Part shown: in pieces, positions 25,667 through 33,214 of the stretch | How the letters are laid out: each line of letters starts with the position of its first letter | Position numbering within the stretch: position 1 is the first letter of the stretch | DNA from: UBA2357 sp046295975 | GTDB lineage: Bacteria; Pseudomonadota; Gammaproteobacteria; Burkholderiales; Rhodocyclaceae | Direction of reading: 5' to 3' | Length of the DNA stretch: 64,000 nucleotides | Assembly: GCA_046295975.1 (NCBI GenBank) | Contig: JBKBMG010000026.1 | Coordinates: 1-64,000, forward strand | Program-made: the position numbers and the translations under genes | The notes under the pieces: model-generated | Told to the model about the DNA's origin: nothing | The model's database searches: none | What the model saw: the letters and a program-made list of their open reading frames with translations, nothing else

Positions 25667-26631
25667 GCGGAGTGCCAACGGTAGGGCGCGAGGCCGCCGC
25701 GCCCCGAGCTGACCGGACGCAGGGCCGGTGGCGGCGGTGGCTGCGGCGTATTGCGCTGGGCTGCCTGTTGCCGCTGGGGCTCGCGGTTTGGTATTTCAAC
25801 CTGCCTGCCTTTGCCTGGCACTGGGGGGCGATCGCCCTCACAGGCACGCCGGCCGGAGCCGTGCTGCACGAGTATCGGGTGGCGGTTGACGGGGTGGCGA
25901 TCGCGGGCTTGACCCGCAATGCCTCCGGGCTGACTTACAACCCCGCCACCGGTACCTTGTTCGCGGTCATCAACCGGCCCCAGCAGGTGGCCGAGCTGAG
26001 CGTCGATGGCGAACTGCTTCGACTCATGCCCATCGTCGGTGCCCGCGATACCGAAGGCATCGCGCACGTGCGGGACGAGGTGTTCGTGATTTCCGACGAG
26101 GCGGACAACCGTCTGTATCGCGTGCGCATCGCCGCCGATACGCGCGAGATTGCGGTCGATTCGGCAGACAGCCTTGCACTCACGCCAGCATGGATGGACA
26201 ACCAGGGTGTTGAAGGGCTGTCCTGGGATGCCCGCGCCCAGCGGCTGCTGGTGGTCGAGGAGAAGTGGCCGATGCGGGTGACGGAGATCGTCGGGGCGGG
26301 GCCTTGGCTCGCCGGAGAGCCGCTGGACGAGGCGGTACTGACGCACCAGCCTGCCTCCGCATCGGTGTTCACCGCCGATCTGTCGTCGGTCGAGGTGCAT
26401 CCGGCGTCGGGTAATCTGCTGCTGCTCAGCGACTTGACGGGGGTGATCACCGAGCACGCCCCTGACGGCACGGCGCTGGGGGTGCTGCCGTTGTGGCGCG
26501 GCTACCGGGGCTTGTCCGAGTCGGTGCCGCAGGCGGAAGGCCTGGCGGTGGGGGCGGACGGCGCCCTCTACGTGCTCTCCGAGCCCAATCTCTTCTACCG
26601 CTTCGAGCGGACTGCCCCGGCCGCTCGCTGA
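25663..26631 (+). CDS. SdiA-regulated-like beta-propeller protein
   Basis: 322 residues from a GTG at 25663 that overlaps the preceding TGA, giving likely translational coupling. A basic N-terminus and one membrane helix (IALGCLLPLGLAVWYFNL) anchor a periplasmic domain with repeated beta-propeller strands: NASGLTYNPATGTLFAVINR, DTEGIAHVRDEVFVISDEA, NQGVEGLSWDARAQRLLVVE. This is the pattern of the SdiA-regulated/YjiK family, whose biochemical role is not established. Its 3' end overlaps the convergent histidine kinase gene by 37 bp. Confidence 0.8.
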   Translation: MSGVPTVGREAAAPRADRTQGRWRRWLRRIALGCLLPLGLAVWYFNLPAFAWHWGAIALTGTPAGAVLHEYRVAVDGVAIAGLTRNASGLTYNPATGTLFAVINRPQQVAELSVDGELLRLMPIVGARDTEGIAHVRDEVFVISDEADNRLYRVRIAADTREIAVDSADSLALTPAWMDNQGVEGLSWDARAQRLLVVEEKWPMRVTEIVGAGPWLAGEPLDEAVLTHQPASASVFTADLSSVEVHPASGNLLLLSDLTGVITEHAPDGTALGVLPLWRGYRGLSESVPQAEGLAVGADGALYVLSEPNLFYRFERTAPAAR

Positions 26632-27878
26632 GCAGGCGTGGCCGATGGCTGTGCCACCGGCAGCACAATGTCCACACGCAGTCCGCCTTCCGCCCGCGTC
26701 TGCGCCGAGATGCACCCACCGTGGGCATGGACCACGCGCTGCGCAATCGCCAGGCCAAGGCCGTGGCCGTCGCGTTCACCGCTGTCGCGGCCGCGATAAA
26801 AGGGCTCGAACAGGCGCGGCAGGTCCTCGTCGGCGACGCCGGGACCATTGTCGAGAACGGTCAGGTGTAGCGCAGGTGAGCAGGGCGTCGCTTCGCGCCG
26901 ACCCGGTGTGTCCGCCGCGTCGAGCAATGCGGCCTGAATGATCACCTCGGTGTCCGGCGCGGTGTGTTGAATGGCGTTGCGCACCACGTTTTCGATCGCA
27001 CGATACAGCAGTTCCGGGCGTCCGCGCACCGTTGCATTCAGTTCGCTGCCTCGCAGACCGAGGTGGCGTCCGCGTCGCTCGGCCTCGAATCCGGCGTCTT
27101 CGACGATGCCCGCCAGCAGTTCGCCGACGTCGACATCTTCTTCCGTTGTGCTGCCCACGCCGGAATCCAGCCGCGACAACGTGAGCAGTTCTCCGACCAG
27201 CGTGTCCATGCGGGCAAGTTCGCGTTCCAGCCGGGTCATGCAGGCTTCGGTCTTGTCCGGTTGCTGGCGTGCGAGATCGAGCGCGAGTTGCTGGCGCGCG
27301 AGCGGTGAGCGCAGTTCGTGGGAGACGTCGTGCAGCAGCCGTCGCTGGCTTGAGAGTACCGCCTGGAGTTGGTCGGCCATGCGGTCGAAGGCGTGGCCGA
27401 GGTCGGCGAGTTCGTCGCGCCGCCCGCCGATGGCTGCCGCCGCGCGGGCGTCGAGCTCTCCCCGCCCGGCTGCGGCGAGCGCATCGCGCAGGGCTCTGAT
27501 CGGGCGGGAGACGTAGGCGGCGAGCAGCGCGCTGAACGCGAGGCTGGCGAGCAGTCCGGCCATGAGGGGGAGCGCGGCGGGGAAAGGGCCGGGGGGGCGT
27601 CCAGGTGCGGGCGGCCCCGGAGGGCCAGGTGGTGTATCCGCGCGTGGCCCGCCCAGCGGTGTGCTCTGGCCGCCGTTAGGCTCGGGGACTTCGAGCGGCG
27701 ACGACGGTGGGGGACGTGGGATGAAGGCGCCGGATGGCGGCACTCCCGTATCGCGTTGCGCATCGAGTGCCGCCAATGTGGCCTCGTGGCGTAGCGAGAG
27801 CAGCACACTCATGCCGACCACTGTGCTCAGATGCGCGAGCAGGAAGAAGACGAAGAACTTCCAGAACAGTCTGCCCAT
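26595..27878 (-). CDS. Sensor histidine kinase
   Basis: 427 residues, CpxA/EnvZ-like layout. First helix FFVFFLLAHLSTVVGMSVLL, a short periplasmic loop (~75 residues) that is strikingly proline-rich, second helix LPLMAGLLASLAFSALLAAYV, HAMP (SRPIRALRDALAAAGRGE), H-box HDVSHELRSPLARQQ with phospho-His near 187, then N-box NVVRNAIQHTAPD and G-boxes DNGPGVADEDLPRLFEPFYR and GLGLAIAQ. It starts 5 nt after the response-regulator stop, so the two form one operon. The proline-rich loop resembles low-complexity stretches in the neighbouring exported proteins. Confidence 0.93.
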   Translation of the reverse strand: MGRLFWKFFVFFLLAHLSTVVGMSVLLSLRHEATLAALDAQRDTGVPPSGAFIPRPPPSSPLEVPEPNGGQSTPLGGPRADTPPGPPGPPAPGRPPGPFPAALPLMAGLLASLAFSALLAAYVSRPIRALRDALAAAGRGELDARAAAAIGGRRDELADLGHAFDRMADQLQAVLSSQRRLLHDVSHELRSPLARQQLALDLARQQPDKTEACMTRLERELARMDTLVGELLTLSRLDSGVGSTTEEDVDVGELLAGIVEDAGFEAERRGRHLGLRGSELNATVRGRPELLYRAIENVVRNAIQHTAPDTEVIIQAALLDAADTPGRREATPCSPALHLTVLDNGPGVADEDLPRLFEPFYRGRDSGERDGHGLGLAIAQRVVHAHGGCISAQTRAEGGLRVDIVLPVAQPSATPAQRAAGAVRSKR

Positions 27879-27883
27879 GGTGT

Positions 27884-28579
27884 TCAGGGAGTGACGAGTT
27901 GGTAGCCGCGGCGAAATACCGTTTTGATCCGGTCGCGACCGCCCGGGAGTGCGGCGAGCTTTCGCCGTATGCTGGATAAATGAACCTCGACGCTGCGGTC
28001 GAAGGGGGCGAGCGGACGCCCCAGTCCGCGTTCGGACAACTGCTGCTTGCTTACCGGGGTGCCCGCGTGACGGATGAGGACCGCGACCAGATCGAACTCG
28101 GAGTTGGTCAGGGGCAGCGGCAGACCAGCGAATTCGGCACGTCGCTCGGCTGGCCACAGGAACAGGCCACCGGCCGAGAGTGGTTTGTGCGCCTCGGCCC
28201 CGGGTCGGGCGCGGCGCAGGATGGCGCGTACCCGTGCCAGCACTTCCCGCGCCGTGCAGGGCTTGGGGACGTAGTCATCGGCACCGAGCTCCAGGCCGGT
28301 AACCCGGTCGGCGTCGTCACCTCGGGCGGTGAGCATCAGCACCGGCATGCGGCTGCGTTCGCGGATCCGGCCAAGTAGGTCGAGGCCGCTGGCGTCGGGC
28401 AGCATCACATCGATGATGGCCAGCGCGTATCGGCCGGACAAGGCTTCGGCCAGGCCGGACACGCCGTCATGCACCACGTGCGTGGGCAGACCCTCGGCTT
28501 CGAGGTAGGCGCGGAGCATCGCCGCGAGTTCGATGTCGTCGTCGATCACCAGCAGCCGCGTGAGTATCGCGTTCGTCAT
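27884..28579 (-). CDS. OmpR-family response regulator
   Basis: 231 residues: receiver domain with LLVIDDDIELA acidic pocket, phospho-acceptor in ALAIIDVMLPDASGLDLL and conserved lysine in ADDYVPKPCTAREVL, then a winged-helix DNA-binding domain (SEFDLVAVLIRHAGTPVSKQ, VEVHLSSIRRKLAA). Closely similar to the regulator at 33215-33901, including MLTARGDD and GLELGADDYVPKPC. ATG at 28579 places the receiver at the N-terminus. It probably regulates the exported proteins encoded around it. Confidence 0.93.
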   Translation of the reverse strand: MTNAILTRLLVIDDDIELAAMLRAYLEAEGLPTHVVHDGVSGLAEALSGRYALAIIDVMLPDASGLDLLGRIRERSRMPVLMLTARGDDADRVTGLELGADDYVPKPCTAREVLARVRAILRRARPGAEAHKPLSAGGLFLWPAERRAEFAGLPLPLTNSEFDLVAVLIRHAGTPVSKQQLSERGLGRPLAPFDRSVEVHLSSIRRKLAALPGGRDRIKTVFRRGYQLVTP

Positions 28580-28655
28580 GTTCTGTCCCATCCGAATGCG
28601 GATGATAACGAAGCCGTGATCATCGTGCGCAGCCGCATCGGGCTCCGCCGTTTGC

Positions 28656-28955
28656 TCAGGGCTTGCGTCCGCCCGGTGGCCCACCGGCCGGCATGGCGGC
28701 AAGGGTGTCGCCCACCTGCCGGCATTGCCCGGACAGTTGCTCACCATTCGGTCCGGTGAAACTCACGCTCGCGCCGGCGGACTGGCCGTTGCAAGCGGCT
28801 ACGGCTTCCGGCGGCGGTGCCGGCGGTTGGCCTTCCGGACGCGGAGGCGGATCGCCCGCAGCAGCGGCCGTGAAGCAGATCAGGACGCTCGCAGTGGCGC
28901 CGGCGAGTCTAGCGAGTCGGGCGAGTCGGGCGAGGGGGCGCAAGGTGTTGTGCAT
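28656..28955 (-). CDS. Small exported protein, proline-rich
   Basis: 99 residues. The N-terminal signal peptide has repeated LAR units, then ATASVLICFTAAAA with probable cleavage after AAA. The mature part is proline-rich (PPPRPEGQPPAPPPEAVAAC) and holds two cysteines around a SFTGPNGEQLSGQC segment. It resembles a common small periplasmic family of unknown function with the pattern 'AC.G...G...SFTG..GE..SG.C'. It lies 76 nt upstream of the response regulator on the same strand and may be a sensed or regulated component of that operon. Confidence 0.75.
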   Translation of the reverse strand: MHNTLRPLARLARLARLAGATASVLICFTAAAAGDPPPRPEGQPPAPPPEAVAACNGQSAGASVSFTGPNGEQLSGQCRQVGDTLAAMPAGGPPGGRKP

Positions 28956-29092
28956 CGGGTATCTCGTTGGGTGGGGTTAAATCGGTGATGACTCGGGCGG
29001 CTGTGTTCGCCCCGAGCGGGGCGCAATGCCTTGGTCGGGAACGTGTCTGGTTCAGCCCGGACGGACTTCGATTGCCGGGTCGATCACGCTGG

Positions 29093-29998
29093 TCAGGCGG
29101 ACACCGCCATGGTGATCGTGGCTTCGAAGCCGTTGACCACGTCACCGCTGAGGGTGAGCAACTGGGTATCGACGCCGTCGCTGAAGATGGAGTCGTTGGC
29201 GTTGGTGACGGCGCTTTGAGCCAGGCGTGTCTGATTGCCGGCACTGCGGTAGCTGTCGGAGGCGTAGACCGCAACGACGAGGTCGTCGTCGAAGGCGAAT
29301 TGCGAGGTTGCGATCTTGTTGTTGCTGGAGGTCGCCAGTGCGAGCGAGGGGAAGACCTCGACGTGGATGTGGGCGACGCGCGGAATGTAGCAGCCGGGGA
29401 AGATGGTGGTAAAGGTGACCTGTCCGGCGGCGTCGGTGACTTGTACGCCGCGTAGATAGGTGTCGCTCAGGTGGTTGCCGTTGGAACCGCCGCTGTAGGC
29501 GGAGTACTCGCCGTTGATGTCGCACTGCCAGATGTAGATGGCGTAACCGGCGAGCGGCGCGCAGTCGCCGCTGACGTTCTGCAAGGTGATGGTGAGTGTC
29601 ATCGGTGTGCCGCTGACCAAGGTTTCGGCGCCGATGTTGCTGCGGATGTCGCTGCGCACCACGCCATTGTTGGCGAGCACGTTGATGCTGGTGCCACTGG
29701 CGCCGGACCCGTCTGCGGGGTAGGGACCGGCGGTTTCTTCCGGAATCTGCGAGCAGGTGCCGCCCGAGGTGCCGTCATTGCCGGTCGATGAGCCGGCGTC
29801 GGCGCTACCCCCAATGTCGCCACTGTCGACGAGCGACGAACTGGAGCCGCCGCCACAGCCGATCAAGGCCATGGCGCTGGCGAGTGCGCCGAGGGTGGCG
29901 CGGCGCATCGGTGAGTGTCCATCCGTCGTGCTGCCGGCGGGGGCAGGGGGTGTTGCGGTGGTGGTCCGATCTGTCCTGTCTTCTTGTGGGGTTTTCAT
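29093..29998 (-). CDS. Exported intradiol ring-cleavage dioxygenase-like lipoprotein
   Basis: 301 residues. The N-terminal region has MRRATLGALASAMALIGCGG, a twin-arginine-like start with a lipobox cysteine, so the protein is probably lipid-anchored outside the cytoplasm. A Ser/Gly-rich linker follows. The catalytic-like domain shows ETAGPYPADG, a WQCDINGEYSAY segment and TIFPGCYIPRVAHIHVEVF, which supply the tyrosine, tyrosine, His-x-His pattern of the intradiol Fe(III) site. Typical catechol dioxygenases are cytoplasmic dimers; exported single-domain homologues are poorly characterised and the substrate cannot be guessed. The start region faces the EF-hand gene across 286 bp. Confidence 0.82.
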   Translation of the reverse strand: MKTPQEDRTDRTTTATPPAPAGSTTDGHSPMRRATLGALASAMALIGCGGGSSSSLVDSGDIGGSADAGSSTGNDGTSGGTCSQIPEETAGPYPADGSGASGTSINVLANNGVVRSDIRSNIGAETLVSGTPMTLTITLQNVSGDCAPLAGYAIYIWQCDINGEYSAYSGGSNGNHLSDTYLRGVQVTDAAGQVTFTTIFPGCYIPRVAHIHVEVFPSLALATSSNNKIATSQFAFDDDLVVAVYASDSYRSAGNQTRLAQSAVTNANDSIFSDGVDTQLLTLSGDVVNGFEATITMAVSA

Positions 29999-30153
29999 TC
30001 CGCGACCTTTAGCTGTTGGGGTTAAGGTGGGCGGATGGTGGCACTGGTCACGTGCGGCGCCGGGGAAATTTAAATGGATTAACAGTACGCGCTCAGCGTG
30101 AGCGGGCGAGCGGATGGCGGGTCGCTCCGCATGGTGAGATGCTGGCTCCGGTT

Positions 30154-30180
30154 CTTTACCGAACTTTACCCTCCTTTACC
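30154..30180 (+). promoter_or_regulatory. Three tandem CTTTACC repeats upstream of the EF-hand gene
   Basis: CTTTACC occurs at 30154-30160, 30164-30170 and 30174-30180 with an exact 10-bp period, i.e. on one face of the helix. This is the layout of OmpR/PhoB-type response-regulator sites. It lies ~105 bp before the EF-hand start codon. A possible -10 (TATCTT, 30215-30220) lies between. The same motif recurs at 33107-33143 in front of the Spy-like gene. Confidence 0.7.
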
Positions 30181-30284
30181 CGAGAAGGCCTGTCGCGACG
30201 CGGCTTTCGGCCGATATCTTGTAGGGTCGCCGATGCCGGGCAAGGGGTCCGGCCGCAAGGCGACCTAGTGACAAGGAGGTCATC

Positions 30285-31028
30285 ATGAGTTCGATCAGTG
30301 GAGTCGGGAGTGGTGTGGGCGGCAGCAGTGGCTCGCTGACCATGCCCATGCTCCGTCCGCAGCGCGCCAGTGCTTCGGACATGGCCGCGGCAGTGATGTC
30401 GGCCGCCGACAGCGGCAAGGGCTACCTCGAGCAGGCGGACGTGGCGCAGACGTTCTCGGTACTGACGCGCGGCAAGTCCAGTTTGTCCGATGAACAGGCG
30501 GCGGAGTTGTTCTCGAGTATGGATGCCGACGGCGACGGACAACTGACCGAGTCGGAACTGACCAGCAGCCTTGAGAAGATGGAGGCGGCGCTGGATCAGC
30601 TTTTCCAGCAGGTGGCCTACGCTCAGGGGCCGCGAGGGACCGAGGGGGGGCAGGGCATGCCGCCAGCGCCGCCCAGGGAGGACGATACGGGTTTCTCGGC
30701 CGAGGAACTGCAGGCGCAGTTGAGCGAGATCGAGGACACAGGCAGTGACGGCGACGCGGCTCGTGCCGAACTGATCAGTCAGGTACTGGCGAATTTCGAC
30801 GAAGCCGATACCGATGGCGACGGCAAGGTGTCGTTTGCCGAGGCGCGGGCCTACGAGGCCAGCCAGTCGTCTACCGCGACCGACGCTTCCCAGGCGGTAC
30901 GTCGCGCGTCCGAGACGCGGGGGGACGAGGATGCGGTTGCAGCCATGCGGCAGGTGGCGCGTCTGCTCGAAACCTATGTCGGCGTCGGCGACGATGCGGG
31001 CGGCACCCGGTTGTCGGTCCGCGCTTGA
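30285..31028 (+). CDS. EF-hand calcium-binding protein
   Basis: 247 residues. Two canonical EF-hand loops: DADGDGQLTESE (~83-94) and DTDGDGKVSFAE (~175-186). A weaker half-site, SGKGYLEQADV, precedes the first. The N-terminus MSSISGVGSGVGGSSG has no signal peptide and matches the start of a broad EF-hand family that databases often name after XopAW. That effector role should not be assumed. A long acidic, serine-rich middle separates the hands. AAGGAGGT precedes the ATG, an optimal ribosome-binding site. Upstream CTTTACC repeats suggest control by the local two-component regulators. A G/C homopolymer tract follows 14 nt after the stop. Confidence 0.85.
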   Translation: MSSISGVGSGVGGSSGSLTMPMLRPQRASASDMAAAVMSAADSGKGYLEQADVAQTFSVLTRGKSSLSDEQAAELFSSMDADGDGQLTESELTSSLEKMEAALDQLFQQVAYAQGPRGTEGGQGMPPAPPREDDTGFSAEELQAQLSEIEDTGSDGDAARAELISQVLANFDEADTDGDGKVSFAEARAYEASQSSTATDASQAVRRASETRGDEDAVAAMRQVARLLETYVGVGDDAGGTRLSVRA

Positions 31029-31042
31029 GACCCAGCCCGGGG

Positions 31043-31094
31043 GCGGGGGGGGGGGGGGGGGGGGCGGCCCCCCCCCCCCCCCCCCCCCCCCCCC
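31043..31094. repeat. G22/C27 homopolymer tract
   Basis: Twenty-two consecutive G (31043-31064), then CGG, then twenty-seven C (31068-31094), followed by five G. The two runs can pair as a 22-bp G-C hairpin, and either strand could form G-quadruplexes. It lies between the EF-hand stop and the end of the convergent hydrolase-like gene. A tract like this is hard to sequence, so an assembly or base-calling artefact is possible. I see no gene in the rest of 31029-31317; a plus frame starting at 31101 has no ribosome-binding site and runs antisense into the next gene. Confidence 0.85.
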
Positions 31095-31317
31095 GGGGGC
31101 ATGGGCATGCCGAGTCTGGGCGATGGCGCATCTCCGGCGCCGGCCATCGTTGCCGCCGACCGTGCTCGGGCCGGCGGCAAGCGGGGGACGCAGTTTCAGA
31201 GCTTGCGAGTCAATCTACTCGCCCTACCGATTGCTGCGTTGCTCAACTTGCGTGCTTGCTCAAGTCCGACAGGCTGCCGGCACTCGGCACGGCTCGCTGC
31301 GATTGCTTCACAAGCGC

Positions 31318-32502
31318 TCAGCGGAATTCACCAAGGGCGCCCAACCAGTCGCCGGCACGTTGACTCAGCCAGTAGTCGGCCGCCGGGTCGTGCAGCACAC
31401 GGGCGTCGAGAAAAGCCAGCGTCACCGAGCGGATGGCGATGCGGGCTCGTTCGCGTTCCCCGTCCAGCCTCGGGTCCGGACCGTCGGGCGAGCGGCTCAT
31501 GCCGCGAGCAGGGCGGCCCCCCGTTTCCGGACGGACGAAGTCGCCACTGGCCGGGCTGGTGCCCGGTTCGCCAGCAGGTGTGCGACGGCGCCCGGCTTCG
31601 GGATGAGATCCGGAGGACGGGGTGCCGCTCAGTACCGCGTGGTCGGCGGAGGGGAGGCTTAGTGCGGCGTCCCGGCCGAGCATGCGCCGGACCTCCGCCG
31701 TTTGTGGCTGGGGGCTGCGCCCGCCGAGGCGGTAGCGGTCACTTGCGCGGCCGGTGACGTACAGCACCGGCGGTCGCGTGGCGTCTGCCGGGTCGAGCTC
31801 GGTGGTGTCGGCCGGGAACGGTGCGATCGCAATAATCGCGACGATGCGCGCGCTGTCCTGCGGTGGCGCACCCGTATCGCTGCTGCGCTCGCCGGCGATC
31901 AGGGCGCCGGCTGCGCCCAACTCGAAACCGGCCAGGGCAATGCGGTCGAAGTTGATGCGGGCGTAGGGGCTGTCCGCTAGCGCGCCCAGGGCCGAGAGCT
32001 TGGCCAGCACTTCGTGCAAGGCGGCTGCGCGGGATCGGACCCGCGCAGGGGCGAGGCTTAGCCGTGCGATTCCGGCGAAGTCGCCGTCGCGTGCGGCCGA
32101 GCTCGCCCAGACACTGGGGCCATCGCTGGTGGCTTGCAGCGAAAGCACGGCGTAGCCGGCTTCGGCCCAGGTTTGGCGGAGGCTTTCTCCGGCATCGACT
32201 GTTTCGCCCAGGCCGGGAAGATAGACCACCAAGGGCTGGGGGGCGCCGTGTTCGGGGCGAAGCAGCAGCAGGTCAACCGTGTCCGTAGAGGTGCTGAGTT
32301 GTTCGCGGTGGGTGATCACGGGCTGCCGCGATTGCACGAGGTAGCCACGTCGCGCGAACGGTTCTATGTCATGGCCCTCGACGTGCAGTGTGGCATGCGC
32401 CCCGCCGGGCGGCTTGGCGGGGGGGGAGGTGCATGCCGCCAGCACCGCGCTGGTGCCGAGCGCGGCAAAGACCTTGCGAAGCGGAATCAGGGCAAGTGTC
32501 AT
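31318..32502 (-). CDS. Alpha/beta-hydrolase-like lipoprotein lacking the nucleophile serine
   Basis: 394 residues. Signal peptide with lipobox (FAALGTSAVLAAC). The fold is suggested by PLVVYLPGLGETVDAGESLR, then AGYAVLSLQ, IALAGFELGAAGALIAG at the nucleophile elbow, and VLYVTG then SADHAVL at the C-terminal end. The elbow reads G-F-E-L-G: glutamate stands where serine is expected, so ordinary esterase activity is unlikely. Residues ~285-345 are low-complexity (Pro, Gly, Arg, Ser). An excellent ribosome-binding site (GAGGAGGG) lies in the 9-nt gap after the Spy-like gene, so both share an operon. Confidence 0.72.
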   Translation of the reverse strand: MTLALIPLRKVFAALGTSAVLAACTSPPAKPPGGAHATLHVEGHDIEPFARRGYLVQSRQPVITHREQLSTSTDTVDLLLLRPEHGAPQPLVVYLPGLGETVDAGESLRQTWAEAGYAVLSLQATSDGPSVWASSAARDGDFAGIARLSLAPARVRSRAAALHEVLAKLSALGALADSPYARINFDRIALAGFELGAAGALIAGERSSDTGAPPQDSARIVAIIAIAPFPADTTELDPADATRPPVLYVTGRASDRYRLGGRSPQPQTAEVRRMLGRDAALSLPSADHAVLSGTPSSGSHPEAGRRRTPAGEPGTSPASGDFVRPETGGRPARGMSRSPDGPDPRLDGERERARIAIRSVTLAFLDARVLHDPAADYWLSQRAGDWLGALGEFR

Positions 32503-32511
32503 GGTCCCTCC

Positions 32512-33039
32512 TCAACGCGGTTCGCATTCGGGCCCGCGCGGCGCGGGCGGCATGTGTTCGGCGGATGCGAGTTGCGCCAGAAACGCGCGTTGTGCATCGG
32601 TCAGGAGGTCCTGCGTGCGGCGGGTGGCGATCCGCTGCTGGACCTCCAGTTCGCCCTCCGCACGCACCGCCATGCTGACCAGTTCCCGAACCCGTGCCTC
32701 GTCGAAGTTCTCCGCTGCCATTGCCGCCTCCAGCGCCTGTCGGGCACCGCGCGCGATACGCGCCTGTTCGCGCAGCAAAGGCGCCAGGTTGTGGTTGAGG
32801 GCGAAGATCGCATCCTGCTGAGCCTCGTCGAGTTCCAGCACCGGCGGAGGTGGCGGCATGCCACGCGCTGCGGCGTCCATGGGGTAGGCGGCCGTGGATG
32901 CGCATCCATGGCCCGGACCCTGAGGGCCACCGGGGGGTGGGGCTACGGACGCCGCGTTGGCCAGGGCAGACAGCGGCACGGCCAGTGCGATGCAGCTTGT
33001 GCGTAGAAAGCGGGCGAACACCTGATGATCGAAAGCCAT
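32512..33039 (-). CDS. Spy/CpxP-like periplasmic protein
   Basis: 175 residues. Signal peptide SCIALAVPLSALANA. The mature part opens with a Pro/Gly-rich segment and continues as long amphipathic helices (LDEAQQDAIFALNHNLAPLL; RRTQDLLTDAQRAFLAQLA), including a 'LT..QR..F' version of the LTxxQ motif of Spy/CpxP proteins. These are ATP-independent periplasmic chaperones or feedback sensors of envelope two-component systems. It is divergent from the response regulator at 33215, with four GGTAAA-type repeats between them. Confidence 0.78.
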   Translation of the reverse strand: MAFDHQVFARFLRTSCIALAVPLSALANAASVAPPPGGPQGPGHGCASTAAYPMDAAARGMPPPPPVLELDEAQQDAIFALNHNLAPLLREQARIARGARQALEAAMAAENFDEARVRELVSMAVRAEGELEVQQRIATRRTQDLLTDAQRAFLAQLASAEHMPPAPRGPECEPR

Positions 33040-33106
33040 GATGAACCAGCTCCTTGCTTGCCCGGGCGGGGTGCCCGGGGTTGGAGGCCAGTATGGGAAG
33101 TGGCCC

Positions 33107-33143
33107 GGTAAATGCGGGTAGAGGCGATGTAAAGCCCGGTAAA
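33107..33143 (-). promoter_or_regulatory. Four tandem TTTACC-type repeats upstream of the Spy-like gene
   Basis: On the plus strand: GGTAAA at 33107-33112, GGTAGA at 33117-33122, TGTAAA at 33128-33133 and GGTAAA at 33138-33143, spaced 10, 11 and 10 bp. Read on the minus strand these are TTTACC repeats in the same orientation relative to the Spy-like gene as those at 30154-30180 relative to the EF-hand gene. They lie 68-104 bp before the Spy-like start and 72-108 bp before the divergent regulator, so they may control both. Confidence 0.68.
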
Positions 33144-33214
33144 TCGTACGTAGCGAGGTTCGATGTGGTCGCTATCATCGTGCTTGCGTACTTTGCCGAA
33201 TGGATGCGGGTGAC

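Noticed and set aside
31101..31757. Plus-strand frame after the homopolymer tract
   Set aside because: No ribosome-binding site, starts at the suspect G/C tract and runs antisense through the hydrolase-like gene. It may contain a relic of a proline/glycine-rich gene end, but this is not supported.
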